A stretch of 15,070 nt of DNA from CAKOSP01 sp964370755 (GTDB taxonomy: Bacteria > Bacillota_I > Bacilli_A > RF39 > UBA660), in assembly GCA_964370755.1 (NCBI GenBank), contig CAYJKL010000024.1, positions 1-15,070 of the forward strand. Direction: 5' to 3'. This document shows positions 1 to 7,452 of this stretch, piece by piece. Below the pieces are notes generated by a model. The model searched no databases, was not told the origin of the DNA, and saw only the letters and a program-made list of their open reading frames with translations. Position 1 is the first letter of the stretch, and every line of letters begins with the position of its first letter. A program made the position numbers and the translations under genes.

Positions 1-3
1 AAA

Positions 4-68
4 TATACAATTTTTAAGAGTTTTACTATACAAATTTTAAGAGATTTACTATACAATTTTTAAAAATC
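4..68. repeat. 23-bp tandem repeat, about 2.6 copies, at the window edge
   Basis: Copies begin at 4, 27 and 50, each opening with TATACAAWTTTTAA. Copies 1 and 2 match at 21 of 23 positions. Copy 3 matches for about 14 bases and then runs into the end of queH. On the minus strand each unit reads TGTATAGTAAAWCTCTTAAAA, and the outermost TG falls at 55-54, 5 nt past the queH stop codon. Tandem repeats starting exactly at a TG end resemble the multiple terminal repeats of IS21-family elements, but no transposase is in view, so this identity is only a guess. There are no spacers, so it is not a CRISPR array. I see no clear terminator for queH here. Confidence 0.7.
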
Positions 69-668
69 ATCTCTTTTAGAAAATAAACATCCGCAGTAAT
101 CTTGTCTATAAAGATTATATTCTTTAGCATATTCAATGCTTTTTTTATAACCATTTTCTTTCTTAAAATCACTAATAAGAAATTTAACATCATATTGCTT
201 CTCTAAATCAATGCCTATTTCATTGATCACTATACTATTTTTATGAGGACTTACAGTAAGTGTAGTTCCAAAATAATCATAATCTAATTCTTTTGCAAGT
301 CTTACAGCTTTTTTTAGTCTAAGTTCAAAACACTTACTACATCTGCTTCCACCTTCAGGTTCATTTTCTAAATTTATTACTACTTCTTTAAATTTCTCAT
401 TTTCATAATCAGAGTCAAGAAACTCAAGTTTATTAGTAGAATTAAATTCTTTTATAAATTTAATTTGCTCATTTTTTCTTTTCTCATATTCTTCCCTAGG
501 CTCAATATTAGGGTTATAATAAAGTATAGTTATATCAAAATACTGAGTTAGATAACTAATAACCTGCGTAGAACACGGAGCACAGCAACTATGCAGGAGG
601 AGTCTCGGTACTTGGTTCTTGATCTGTAGGTGCTGCAGCATCTGTTTCAGGTGTAACTGGTAATTCAT
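60..668 (-). CDS. queH: Epoxyqueuosine reductase QueH
   Basis: A 202-aa cytoplasmic iron-sulfur enzyme that reduces epoxyqueuosine to queuosine in the anticodon loop of tRNAs, the last step of Q biosynthesis. It is the non-homologous alternative to QueG. The family cysteines are all visible: HSCCAPCS (Cys28, Cys29, Cys32), RCSKC (Cys110, Cys113) and YCGC (Cys192, Cys194). The ORF could extend to a GTG at 719, but the ATG at 668 is preferred. A consensus Shine-Dalgarno (AGGAGGT, 677-683) lies 8 nt upstream of it, and the family N-terminus begins there. The first 26 codons overlap the 3' end of ftsQ in another frame. It is the last gene of the murG-murB-ftsQ-queH cluster and is probably translated from the same mRNA. 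Confidence 0.93.
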   Translation of the reverse strand: MNYQLHLKQMLQHLQIKNQVPRLLLHSCCAPCSTQVISYLTQYFDITILYYNPNIEPREEYEKRKNEQIKFIKEFNSTNKLEFLDSDYENEKFKEVVINLENEPEGGSRCSKCFELRLKKAVRLAKELDYDYFGTTLTVSPHKNSIVINEIGIDLEKQYDVKFLISDFKKENGYKKSIEYAKEYNLYRQDYCGCLFSKRDDF

Positions 669-1392
669 CTGGTATAACCTCCTCTCCGTAAACATCAAAT
701 ATATGACCATTATTGGCACTATCTAAATAAAGAGTTCCTCTTTCTTCTTGAATTTCCATAATTTCATTATATTTAGCAAATTTTTCTAAATTAACAATAT
801 TAACATGCACTGTATTAGTATCATTCATTTTAAATATAAATCTTTCTTCATCAAGTGTAACACCATCTTTAATATTTGGCGAATACTCAATTTCACTTAT
901 TTTACTAATTAAATGACTATCTATAAGGCTAAGTTCTTCAATTAAATCTTCAAGTATATTTTTAGGAGTATAATTAATTAAAGTAGGAACACCCAAAAAT
1001 TTCTCATCAGCAGTTGCATTTTTATTATTAGATAATATATAAACATCACTAGTAACATCATAAATCATTACACTAGCTTCATTTACATTAATAGTAATGT
1101 CTCCCAAAATACTTTTTTCAACTTCAACATTTAAAACAAAAGGTATAGCCATAATATTTTCTTCTAACTTACTTTTACTTACTAAAATATATTTACTATC
1201 TTTATTTATTTTAATTATATCAAGTATTTCATTATCAGAAACTTTTTCATTACCCACTATAAATATATCAGATACTGTTCTATTAAGAAAATATACTATA
1301 GAAAAAACAATAACAAAAATAATTAAAAGCATTAGAAAAAGTGCTTTTAATTTAAGTCTTTTCTTTTTTATTTTTTCTTCAGATTTTTTCAT
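589..1392 (-). CDS. ftsQ: Cell division protein FtsQ/DivIB
   Basis: A 267-aa single-pass membrane protein of the divisome, the partner of FtsL/DivIC and FtsB in septal wall synthesis. It has a short lysine-rich cytoplasmic tail (1-16), one membrane segment (about 17-37) and an extracellular POTRA domain (about 41-110, with IFIVGNEKVS at its start). A beta-type domain follows to about 235. The last 30 residues are an acidic Pro/Thr/Glu/Ala tail unlike the rest of the protein. Residues 236-239 (GEEV) are encoded by the queH Shine-Dalgarno, and the tail from about 242 is overprinted on the start of queH. The start overlaps the murB stop as ATGA, which implies translational coupling; its own Shine-Dalgarno is weak. 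Sequence conservation is low, as usual for this family, but context and topology agree. Confidence 0.85.
   Translation of the reverse strand: MKKSEEKIKKKRLKLKALFLMLLIIFVIVFSIVYFLNRTVSDIFIVGNEKVSDNEILDIIKINKDSKYILVSKSKLEENIMAIPFVLNVEVEKSILGDITINVNEASVMIYDVTSDVYILSNNKNATADEKFLGVPTLINYTPKNILEDLIEELSLIDSHLISKISEIEYSPNIKDGVTLDEERFIFKMNDTNTVHVNIVNLEKFAKYNEIMEIQEERGTLYLDSANNGHIFDVYGEEVIPDELPVTPETDAAAPTDQEPSTETPPA
677..683 (-). promoter_or_regulatory. queH Shine-Dalgarno embedded in ftsQ
   Basis: On the minus strand the sequence reads GGAGAGGAGGTTATACCAG and then ATG at 668. AGGAGGT matches the anti-Shine-Dalgarno and sits 8 nt before the start codon. In the ftsQ frame the same bases encode Gly-Glu-Glu-Val. 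This site decides the queH start. Confidence 0.85.
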
Positions 1393-2258
1393 AACTCATT
1401 CCACTCAATAATTTTATTTTCTAAAACTAGATCAATATCATATTTAGTTTTAACTTCTTCTTTTATTTTATTAATTAACTTTTTAATATCTGCACTTGTT
1501 GCATTATCTTCATTAACTATAAAATTAGCATGCTTATTACTTACCATAGCACCACCAATTTTTAGTCCCTTAAGACCTGCATCCTCAATAAGTTTTCCAG
1601 CAGGTGCTACATCAGGATTTCTAAATGTAGACCCTGCACTTTTCTTATCAAAAGGTTGTTTTTCTATTCTAAAATTTTTCCAAGTATTAATATTTTCAAG
1701 CGTCTCTTCCATATTACCACGAACAAGATTAAATGATGCATCAAGTATAATTTCATTTTTAAGAGATGTATACCTATATCCAAAATCTATATCTTCTTTA
1801 TATAATTTTTTAATTTCACCATCACTATATACAGTAATATAAATTAAATTATCAAACATAGATTCTTTATGAGCCTCAGCATTTCCATAAATAGATCCAC
1901 CAATAGAACCTGGTATAGAGCCAGCCCATGCAAAATTAGTAAAACCTTCTTTTAAAAGTTTATTATTAAATAAAGGTAAAGCAAGTCCAGCTCCAACAAT
2001 ACATTTATCACCTTCTATAATTAAATCATTAAAATTACTAAGCGATATAACAACCCCATCAAAGTCTTCATCAGGAAGTATTACATTAGAGCCAAGTCCA
2101 ATAACAAAATACTTAATATTATTATCTTTAAAATATTTTAAATGCTCTTCTAAAACTTTTATGCTAGTAGGCAAAAATAAATATTTTGCAGTTCCACCAA
2201 TTTTAAAAGTATTCATATTTTTAAGACTTATATTTTCTCCAAAATATTGTTTATCCAT
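1389..2258 (-). CDS. murB: UDP-N-acetylenolpyruvoylglucosamine reductase MurB
   Basis: A 289-aa FAD enzyme that uses NADPH to reduce UDP-GlcNAc-enolpyruvate to UDP-MurNAc, the second step of cytoplasmic peptidoglycan precursor synthesis. Visible signatures are the FAD-binding GLGSN (54-58), AGSIPGSIGGSIYGNAEA (112-129) and FGYRYTS with Arg162. AGSTFRNP follows, where Ser210 would be the proton donor, and then LVLENKII with Glu280. The ATG at 2258 is chosen over the upstream alternative at 2312 because AAGGAGGT lies 8 nt before it and the family N-terminus (NTFKIGG) follows closely. It overlaps the murG stop by 8 nt and the ftsQ start by 4 nt, so translation is probably coupled across all three genes. 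It ends in TGA, which argues for the standard code. Confidence 0.96.
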   Translation of the reverse strand: MDKQYFGENISLKNMNTFKIGGTAKYLFLPTSIKVLEEHLKYFKDNNIKYFVIGLGSNVILPDEDFDGVVISLSNFNDLIIEGDKCIVGAGLALPLFNNKLLKEGFTNFAWAGSIPGSIGGSIYGNAEAHKESMFDNLIYITVYSDGEIKKLYKEDIDFGYRYTSLKNEIILDASFNLVRGNMEETLENINTWKNFRIEKQPFDKKSAGSTFRNPDVAPAGKLIEDAGLKGLKIGGAMVSNKHANFIVNEDNATSADIKKLINKIKEEVKTKYDIDLVLENKIIEWNEL

Positions 2259-3339
2259 TTTTAAGTACCTCCTTAATTTCATTATATATAATATCAGATG
2301 GTGATAATTCATTTAATTTCTCTAAATTATCTTTCATTTTTTTATATTTATCACTACCACCAAAAAGTTCATTAACTGCAACAAATAATTTCTCAGCAGT
2401 TAAAACTTTTTCTTCTAAAAGCTGCGCTACACCCATATTTACTAAATCAACAGCATTAAAGTACTGATGATTATTAGCCACATACGGAGACGGAACTAAT
2501 ATACTTGGTATTTTAAGTGCTAAAAGCTCACTAATTGTTGAAGCACCAGCTCTTGATATTACTAAATCTACATTCTTCATTACGGAAGTTAAATTATCTA
2601 AATATGGTTTAACATGAATATTTTTAGAAAATTTATTATTTTTAACAATCTCATCATAATAATTTTTACCAGTAACATACACTACTTCATAATCTTCATC
2701 TGCAGATAATTTTAAAAACACATTTATTTTATCATTAAAAGTAGAACTACCTAAAGAACCCGCAACAATTAAAATCATTTTTTTAGTCTCACTTAAACCT
2801 AAACTTTTTTTACTAACTAAAGGAGCATCAACTGCTTTTGAAGCACATGGATTACCCGAGTAAAATACTTTCTTTGCGTTTTTAAAATACACTTCACTAT
2901 TTTTAAAAGAAACACCTACTAAAGACACGTTATTACTTAAAACTTTATTTGATTTACCTGGAATACTATTTTGTTCATGTAAAAAAGTTTTTATTCCAAG
3001 CTTCTTAGCAGCTTTGAAAACTGGATATGTAACATATCCACCAGTACCAATAACAATATCTGGTTTAAAATCTTTCATTATACTAATACATTTTTTATAA
3101 CTTTTATTAATTAAACTTAAATTTTTAAAATTTCTGAAAAGCATCGTTTTACTAAGTCCATAAATTTCAAGACTTTCGTATTTAATGCCTAATGAAGGAA
3201 CAATATCTTTTTCCATTCTATTATGAGTACCTATAAAAAGAACTTCTAAATTTTTCTCTTCTTTTTTAAGTTTATCTATTATAGCAAGAGCAGGATAAAT
3301 ATGGCCACCAGTACCACCAGCGCTAACTATTACTTTCAT
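2251..3339 (-). CDS. murG: UDP-GlcNAc:lipid I N-acetylglucosaminyltransferase MurG
   Basis: A 362-aa GT28 glycosyltransferase, peripheral on the inner face of the membrane. It adds GlcNAc to undecaprenyl-PP-MurNAc-pentapeptide to make lipid II. The N-terminal acceptor domain shows GGTGGH (8-13) and HEQNSIPGKSNK (121-132). The C-terminal UDP-GlcNAc domain shows GSLGS (195-199), SRAGASTISEL (262-272) and PSPYVANNHQ (283-292). The usual GNPVR after the first domain reads GNPCASK (162-168), lacking the arginine. The length is normal for the family. The Shine-Dalgarno AGGTGA lies about 7 nt before the ATG. It is the first gene of the minus-strand wall cluster and must be transcribed from the short divergent region 3340-3430. 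Confidence 0.96.
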   Translation of the reverse strand: MKVIVSAGGTGGHIYPALAIIDKLKKEEKNLEVLFIGTHNRMEKDIVPSLGIKYESLEIYGLSKTMLFRNFKNLSLINKSYKKCISIMKDFKPDIVIGTGGYVTYPVFKAAKKLGIKTFLHEQNSIPGKSNKVLSNNVSLVGVSFKNSEVYFKNAKKVFYSGNPCASKAVDAPLVSKKSLGLSETKKMILIVAGSLGSSTFNDKINVFLKLSADEDYEVVYVTGKNYYDEIVKNNKFSKNIHVKPYLDNLTSVMKNVDLVISRAGASTISELLALKIPSILVPSPYVANNHQYFNAVDLVNMGVAQLLEEKVLTAEKLFVAVNELFGGSDKYKKMKDNLEKLNELSPSDIIYNEIKEVLKNG

Positions 3340-3356
3340 TTAAATCACCTACTATA

Positions 3357-3362
3357 AGTATA
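3357..3362 (-). promoter_or_regulatory. Candidate -10 of the murG promoter
   Basis: The minus strand reads TATACT about 17 bases before the murG start codon, in the only space available between murG and vanY. I see no convincing -35 at 16-18 bp, so this is a weak call that rests mainly on position. Confidence 0.3.
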
Positions 3363-3385
3363 CAATAAAATCGTAAAATATAATA

Positions 3386-3414
3386 TAGTTTTTATTAAGA
3401 TTTAGTGATATAAT
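3386..3414 (+). promoter_or_regulatory. vanY promoter with extended -10
   Basis: A perfect TATAAT at 3409-3414 is preceded by TGA, giving an extended -10 (GTGATATAAT). The -35 position (3386-3391) is poor. It lies 16 bp before the ATG of vanY, with the Shine-Dalgarno AGGAG at 3421-3425. The same GTGATATAAT string occurs upstream of the pentapeptide-repeat gene. Confidence 0.6.
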
Positions 3415-3430
3415 TGTAAAAGGAGACACT

Positions 3431-4528
3431 ATGAAAAAAAGAAAATTAAAGAAAAAAAGAATTTTTACACTTATAATGATTATTATTTTAATAGGAGGAA
3501 GTATTTATTTTATGAATAATAATTCCAGTGAGGTAGAAAAAACAGACTACAGCAGCGAAGCAATAACAGCAGCTGAGCAAAATGATATAAAAACTAAACT
3601 TGAAGAAAATAATTATTCAAAAACACTTGAAGAAGTTCTTATAAATAATATATTTGAAGAAAAATATTTTGATAGTTACCTTGAAATAGAATACAAAGAC
3701 AATGTCGACTTCTTAATAAATCTAAATAAATTTTTAGATATTGGGTACTCACCTAGTGAAATAAATTTAATATTTACTTTATCAAATGAAAATATCAGTA
3801 AGCTTACTAAACTAGATTATACTGAGTTTAGTGATTTTGTTGAAATAAACAACTATGATGTAAATAAAACAGATAGATACAAAGATTATTTAAAAGAAAA
3901 CACAATATCAATTGAAGAAGCAGTAACCTTAGTTAATATTGGACTTGATTATAAAGGTTATGAAAATACATTTCCAATAGAAAATCAAAGTGATATATCA
4001 GTGCTCGTAAACAAATATAATTACTTAAGCGAAGACTATGTACCAGAACTTGTATCTATACCAGGATTCAGTAATTTAAAACTAAGAAAAGAAGCTAGCG
4101 AGGCACTAATAAATTTATTTGATGCAGCAGAAAATGATAACTTAACATTTACTCCCTACTCTGCTTATAGATCATATGATTATCAAAACACACTTTATAC
4201 AAACTATTCAGCAAGAGACGGCGTAGATGCTGCTGATACATATTCAGCAAGACCAGGACACTCAGAGCATCAAACAGGACTTGCAGTAGATATAAACAGC
4301 CCTGAATATAGTTATAGCACTGTATCACCAGAAGGATACGATTGGCTTTTAGAAAATGCTCACAACTTTGGCTTTATAGTAAGATACACAGAAAGTACTA
4401 TTGATATAACTGGATATATGGAAGAACCATGGCATCTAAGATATCTTGGAATAGATCTTGCTACAGATGTTATAAACTCAGGATTAACTTATGACGAATA
4501 TTATGATAAATATATTTTAGAGTACTAA
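3431..4528 (+). CDS. VanY-type D-alanyl-D-alanine carboxypeptidase (M15B)
   Basis: A 365-aa membrane-anchored zinc peptidase that trims the terminal D-Ala from peptidoglycan stem peptides outside the cell. It has a lysine/arginine-rich start (1-10), one hydrophobic anchor (about 11-28) without a cysteine lipobox, and a helical stalk-like region (about 45-200). The catalytic domain spans about 205-350. Motifs are SAYRS (244-248), RPGHSEHQTGLAVD (274-287) with zinc ligands His280 and Asp287, and EPWH (332-335) with catalytic Glu332 and ligand His335. The catalytic domain is complete; the 150-residue N-terminal region is not recognised. It is the only plus-strand gene and is divergent from murG, which fits a wall-remodelling role. 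Nothing nearby suggests vancomycin resistance (no vanH, vanA, vanX or two-component genes), so a housekeeping DacB/LdcB-like role is more likely. Confidence 0.9.
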   Translation: MKKRKLKKKRIFTLIMIIILIGGSIYFMNNNSSEVEKTDYSSEAITAAEQNDIKTKLEENNYSKTLEEVLINNIFEEKYFDSYLEIEYKDNVDFLINLNKFLDIGYSPSEINLIFTLSNENISKLTKLDYTEFSDFVEINNYDVNKTDRYKDYLKENTISIEEAVTLVNIGLDYKGYENTFPIENQSDISVLVNKYNYLSEDYVPELVSIPGFSNLKLRKEASEALINLFDAAENDNLTFTPYSAYRSYDYQNTLYTNYSARDGVDAADTYSARPGHSEHQTGLAVDINSPEYSYSTVSPEGYDWLLENAHNFGFIVRYTESTIDITGYMEEPWHLRYLGIDLATDVINSGLTYDEYYDKYILEY

Positions 4529-4558
4529 AAAACGCTTATTTTTTTAAGCGCTTTTTTT
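4529..4558. terminator. Bidirectional intrinsic terminator between convergent genes
   Basis: CGCTTA (4533-4538) pairs with TAAGCG (4545-4550) around a T-rich loop, with an A run on the left and a T run on the right, so both strands have a U tract after the stem. It ends vanY on plus and the 259-aa gene on minus. The minus-strand stop codon (4536-4538) is part of the stem. Confidence 0.85.
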
Positions 4559-5315
4559 TATGCATAGTATTATTTCTTATTTCCATTAATTCATCAAAAC
4601 TAATACTTTGAATACTATTAATCAAAAATTGTAAATCTTCAATATTACTTTTTGAACTATCACTCATATTAAATAATTTAATTATACCTTCAGATCTATA
4701 CTCAAGAATATGATTTCCAGTATTTTTATCTATATAATATCTATAAGTTACACCATCAATAGCTAAAGGATCTGTAAATATTTTAATTGATTTCAAAGTA
4801 TTCTTAACAAACAATTTAGATATTACAAAAGTCAAATGCTCACTAAGCATTCTTTTATACATATAGTAATCAGCCTCTGATTGTCTAGGAAAATTCAATT
4901 CCATAAGTTTATTTTTAAGTTCTAAATTAACATCAAACTTTGCAAACTTAAATTCAGTAGTACCCAAAACTGAATCAAGATACTCAAAAGCTAAAGTTAA
5001 GACCATTAAGTAATCATCAACATTTTCAATAAAAAGAGTTTCTCTATCAAAAGTTCTAAGTTTATCTATACATTCAGGTTTTTGCGTAAGATTCTCATAA
5101 TTCTTCATTAGTTTTAATTTATCTCTTAATCTCGGTGGAAATTCTTTCCCATCACGCATAGAAAAGAAACCACACCAATTAACTAAATTCAGATTAAAAA
5201 TAGAAGTAAAACTAACTTCAGACAAAGTTCCATCATTATTTAAAACATTATGCACCATCAAAGGATTATCAACTTTCATTATATTATTTACTAAACTATA
5301 CTCAATTGCATTCAT
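4536..5315 (-). CDS. Hypothetical protein, 259 aa, downstream of dxs
   Basis: I do not recognise this protein. It is predicted soluble, with no signal peptide or membrane segment, moderately charged, and ends in a basic tail (HKKKRLKK). The N-terminal third contains an FNLNLVNWCGFFSMRDG stretch (about 41-57). The middle (about 100-170) looks helical, and about 175-215 looks like beta strands. There is no obvious catalytic motif. Its ATG overlaps the dxs stop as TAATG, with AAGGAG about 9 nt upstream, so it is probably translated together with dxs. That does not by itself show a role in isoprenoid synthesis. The end of the coding sequence is built into the terminator shared with vanY. Confidence 0.75.
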   Translation of the reverse strand: MNAIEYSLVNNIMKVDNPLMVHNVLNNDGTLSEVSFTSIFNLNLVNWCGFFSMRDGKEFPPRLRDKLKLMKNYENLTQKPECIDKLRTFDRETLFIENVDDYLMVLTLAFEYLDSVLGTTEFKFAKFDVNLELKNKLMELNFPRQSEADYYMYKRMLSEHLTFVISKLFVKNTLKSIKIFTDPLAIDGVTYRYYIDKNTGNHILEYRSEGIIKLFNMSDSSKSNIEDLQFLINSIQSISFDELMEIRNNTMHKKKRLKK

Positions 5316-7159
5316 TAAAAATACTCCTTTATTTTACCAACCATAGATTTTTCATCTAATTTTAATTTCTTTAAAACTTCATCTCTAGTACCTTGCATTA
5401 CAAATTTATCATCTATCGCAAATATTTTAACATTTTCATTATTTACACTAGCAAGATAACTTCCAAGACCACCTATTTTATAAACTTCTTCATAAACAAA
5501 TATTGGTTTATTTTTATTTTGAATTCTACCAAACATACCTATATCAATAGGTTTTATAAACCTAGCATTTACTACTTCAATATTAATATTATCTTTTGCA
5601 AGACTATTTGCAATTTTAAGAGCGCTAGTTACAAAATCTCCATAAGTAATAATTGTAGCATCTTCTCCATTTTTTAAAACTTCCCAAGTAGCAAATTTAA
5701 TTTTTTCAGTTTCAGTACTATCAGTAATTTTATTTTTTGAATATCTAACCATAAAAGGTACACTCATACTAAAACCTAGTTCTAAAAGCGAGTTTGCTTC
5801 TTTAGCATCTTTAGGAGCAGTTATTATTAAATTAGGAATTGGTAATGAAAAAGATAAATCAAATAACCCTTGATGAGATGGCCCATCTTCTCCAATAATG
5901 CCACATCTATCAACACCTATTACAACACCACTTTTACATTTAGCAACATCATGCAGTAGCTGATCATAACCTCTTTGTAAGAAAGAAGAATAAATAGATA
6001 AGAATGGTTTTCTACCACCAAGTGCTAAAGAATTCGCTAAAACTACAGCATGCTCTTCTGCAATTCCAACATCTATAAACTGATTAGGAAGTTCTTTAGC
6101 AATATTTCCAAGTTTAGATCCACCAGTCATAGCAGGAGTTATTGTAACTATTCTACTATTTTTCTTACTAAGTTCTAAAACTTTATTACTAACAACTGAG
6201 CTATAAATAACTTTATTTTTAGTACTTTTTATTTCTCCAGTTTCCTTATCAAAAGGACCAACACCATGCCAAACGCCATCTTCATCATCTTCAGCAAATT
6301 TATATCCGTATCCTTTTTTAGTAATAACATGAAGTATAACAGGTTCTTCACTTTTTTTTGCAATATTCAAATAATTTTCCATTTCAGTAAAATCGTGACC
6401 ATTAATTGGTCCATAATATTTAATTCCAAGTTTTTCAAAAAATATACCATTACTATTATATAAATTTCTAAATAAATATTTTATTTTTTTTATAATTTTA
6501 ATAAAAAATTTACCAATAAATGGAACTCTTCTTAAAACAAACTTAGTATCCTTTTTAGCAATTTTGTATCCATTATTAGATCTAATTTTATCAAGCAAAT
6601 TATTAAAAGCACCAACGTTTTTAGATATACTCATTTCATTATCATTAAGAATAATAATAAGTTTAGTATCAACACTTCCAATATGGCAAAGTGCCTCATA
6701 TGATAAACCATTACAAATAGATCCATCACCAATAACCGCTATTATATTATGATCTTCCTTTTGATAATCACGAGCAATAGCAAGACCAAGAGCCGCAGAC
6801 AAACTAGTAGAGGAATGTCCTGCTTCATAAGGATCTTTCTCATCTATACTTTGAAAACCTGATATCCCACCTAATTTTCTAAGAGACTCAAACTTCCCTG
6901 CTCTTCCAGTAAGTATTTTATGCGGATAACTTTGATGACCAACATCAAAAATTATTTTATCTTTTTCAAAATCAAAAACTTTATGCATTGCAACAGTTAA
7001 ATCACAAATCCCAAGATTAGATGATAAATGACCACCATTAACTGATACAACATCCAGAATATATTCTCTAATGTCTTTACTTAAAGTGATCATTTCATGT
7101 TTTTTTAGCTTTTTAATAAACTTTGAATTCCTAATATTTTTAACTACAATTTTTTTCAT
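5315..7159 (-). CDS. dxs: 1-deoxy-D-xylulose-5-phosphate synthase
   Basis: A 614-aa cytoplasmic thiamine-diphosphate enzyme that condenses pyruvate and glyceraldehyde-3-phosphate to DXP, the first step of the MEP isoprenoid pathway. It ultimately supplies the undecaprenyl carrier used by MurG's pathway. Signatures are GGHLSSNLG (42-50, His43), DVGHQSYPHK (72-81), the ThDP motif GDGS...NDNEMS (145-178), GIAEEHAV (365-372, catalytic Glu368) and the transketolase C-domain GIIGEDGPSHQG (420-431). The ATG at 7159 is preferred over a TTG at 7177 because the alignment to the family needs only this much N-terminus. Neither start has a Shine-Dalgarno. A TATAAT lies 6 nt before this ATG, so the mRNA may be leaderless. 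The length is near the family norm. Confidence 0.95.
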   Translation of the reverse strand: MKKIVVKNIRNSKFIKKLKKHEMITLSKDIREYILDVVSVNGGHLSSNLGICDLTVAMHKVFDFEKDKIIFDVGHQSYPHKILTGRAGKFESLRKLGGISGFQSIDEKDPYEAGHSSTSLSAALGLAIARDYQKEDHNIIAVIGDGSICNGLSYEALCHIGSVDTKLIIILNDNEMSISKNVGAFNNLLDKIRSNNGYKIAKKDTKFVLRRVPFIGKFFIKIIKKIKYLFRNLYNSNGIFFEKLGIKYYGPINGHDFTEMENYLNIAKKSEEPVILHVITKKGYGYKFAEDDEDGVWHGVGPFDKETGEIKSTKNKVIYSSVVSNKVLELSKKNSRIVTITPAMTGGSKLGNIAKELPNQFIDVGIAEEHAVVLANSLALGGRKPFLSIYSSFLQRGYDQLLHDVAKCKSGVVIGVDRCGIIGEDGPSHQGLFDLSFSLPIPNLIITAPKDAKEANSLLELGFSMSVPFMVRYSKNKITDSTETEKIKFATWEVLKNGEDATIITYGDFVTSALKIANSLAKDNINIEVVNARFIKPIDIGMFGRIQNKNKPIFVYEEVYKIGGLGSYLASVNNENVKIFAIDDKFVMQGTRDEVLKKLKLDEKSMVGKIKEYF

Positions 7160-7165
7160 GAATAT

Positions 7166-7194
7166 ATTATATATCAAAAAACAAAAAATAGAAA
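7166..7194 (-). promoter_or_regulatory. dxs promoter placed for a leaderless mRNA
   Basis: TATAAT at 7171-7166 (minus strand) lies 6 nt before the dxs ATG, so a start point 6-7 nt downstream would fall on or next to the A of the start codon. The -35 position, 17 bp away (7189-7194), is TTTCTA (3 of 6 matches) and lies inside the 3' arm of the preceding terminator. The region is T-rich throughout, so chance matches are possible. Confidence 0.45.
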
Positions 7195-7210
7195 GACTAA
7201 CTTTCTATTT
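7175..7210 (-). terminator. Intrinsic terminator of the pentapeptide/DUF1653 unit
   Basis: A perfect 10-bp stem (7201-7210 with 7186-7195) closes a 5-nt loop (7196-7200) and is followed on the minus strand by a T run broken by one G. The stem is AT-rich, so it may be leaky. The TAG stop of the DUF1653 gene (7197-7199) lies in the loop. Confidence 0.7.
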
Positions 7211-7436
7211 CTGTAATTTCTTCAAATCTATATTTTTGTTTAACATCAGGGTATTTTTCCCTATCTACTTCAGATAAAAATACTTCTTTATCTCTAATCC
7301 AAGTTTTGTATTCACCATAAAGTGCCATATAAATTACAACTTCCCTCATAGTTTCACAATCAAATGCAGTACCCACTACTTTATATGGTTTATTTTTAAA
7401 ATGTCTATATAAACCATTAATTTTAAGTTCTCTCAT
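7197..7436 (-). CDS. DUF1653 domain protein
   Basis: A 79-aa protein with the DUF1653 pattern: GLYRHFKNKPYKVVGTA (8-24), then a middle segment, then VIYMALYGEYKTWIRDKEVF (about 34-53). This small fold is widespread in bacteria and has no firmly established function; the family is usually described as a short beta-rich domain, sometimes fused to other modules. The C-terminal 20 residues beyond the domain are charged. GGAGG lies 5 nt before the ATG. The gene starts 16 nt after the pentapeptide-repeat gene and is probably co-transcribed with it. The stop codon sits in the loop of the terminator that follows. Confidence 0.85.
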   Translation of the reverse strand: MRELKINGLYRHFKNKPYKVVGTAFDCETMREVVIYMALYGEYKTWIRDKEVFLSEVDREKYPDVKQKYRFEEITEIES

Positions 7437-7452
7437 AATAACCTCCGTAAAA

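Noticed and set aside
4..68. CRISPR array
   Set aside because: The units are head-to-tail with no spacers and no cas genes are near.
669..719. Longer queH with a GTG start at 719
   Set aside because: The extra 17 residues are not family-like and the strong Shine-Dalgarno serves the ATG at 668.
1389..1391. Mycoplasma genetic code (TGA as tryptophan)
   Set aside because: TGA ends murB exactly at an ATGA junction with ftsQ and also ends the pentapeptide gene. Conserved tryptophans use TGG.
1097..1411. Plus-strand ORF opposite the ftsQ start
   Set aside because: It is antisense to ftsQ. Its hydrophobic content comes from reading the AT-rich strand backwards, and it has no ribosome binding site.
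3431..4528. Vancomycin resistance gene
   Set aside because: Only the VanY-type enzyme is present, with no vanH, vanA, vanX or sensor-regulator genes, and such enzymes are common housekeeping carboxypeptidases.
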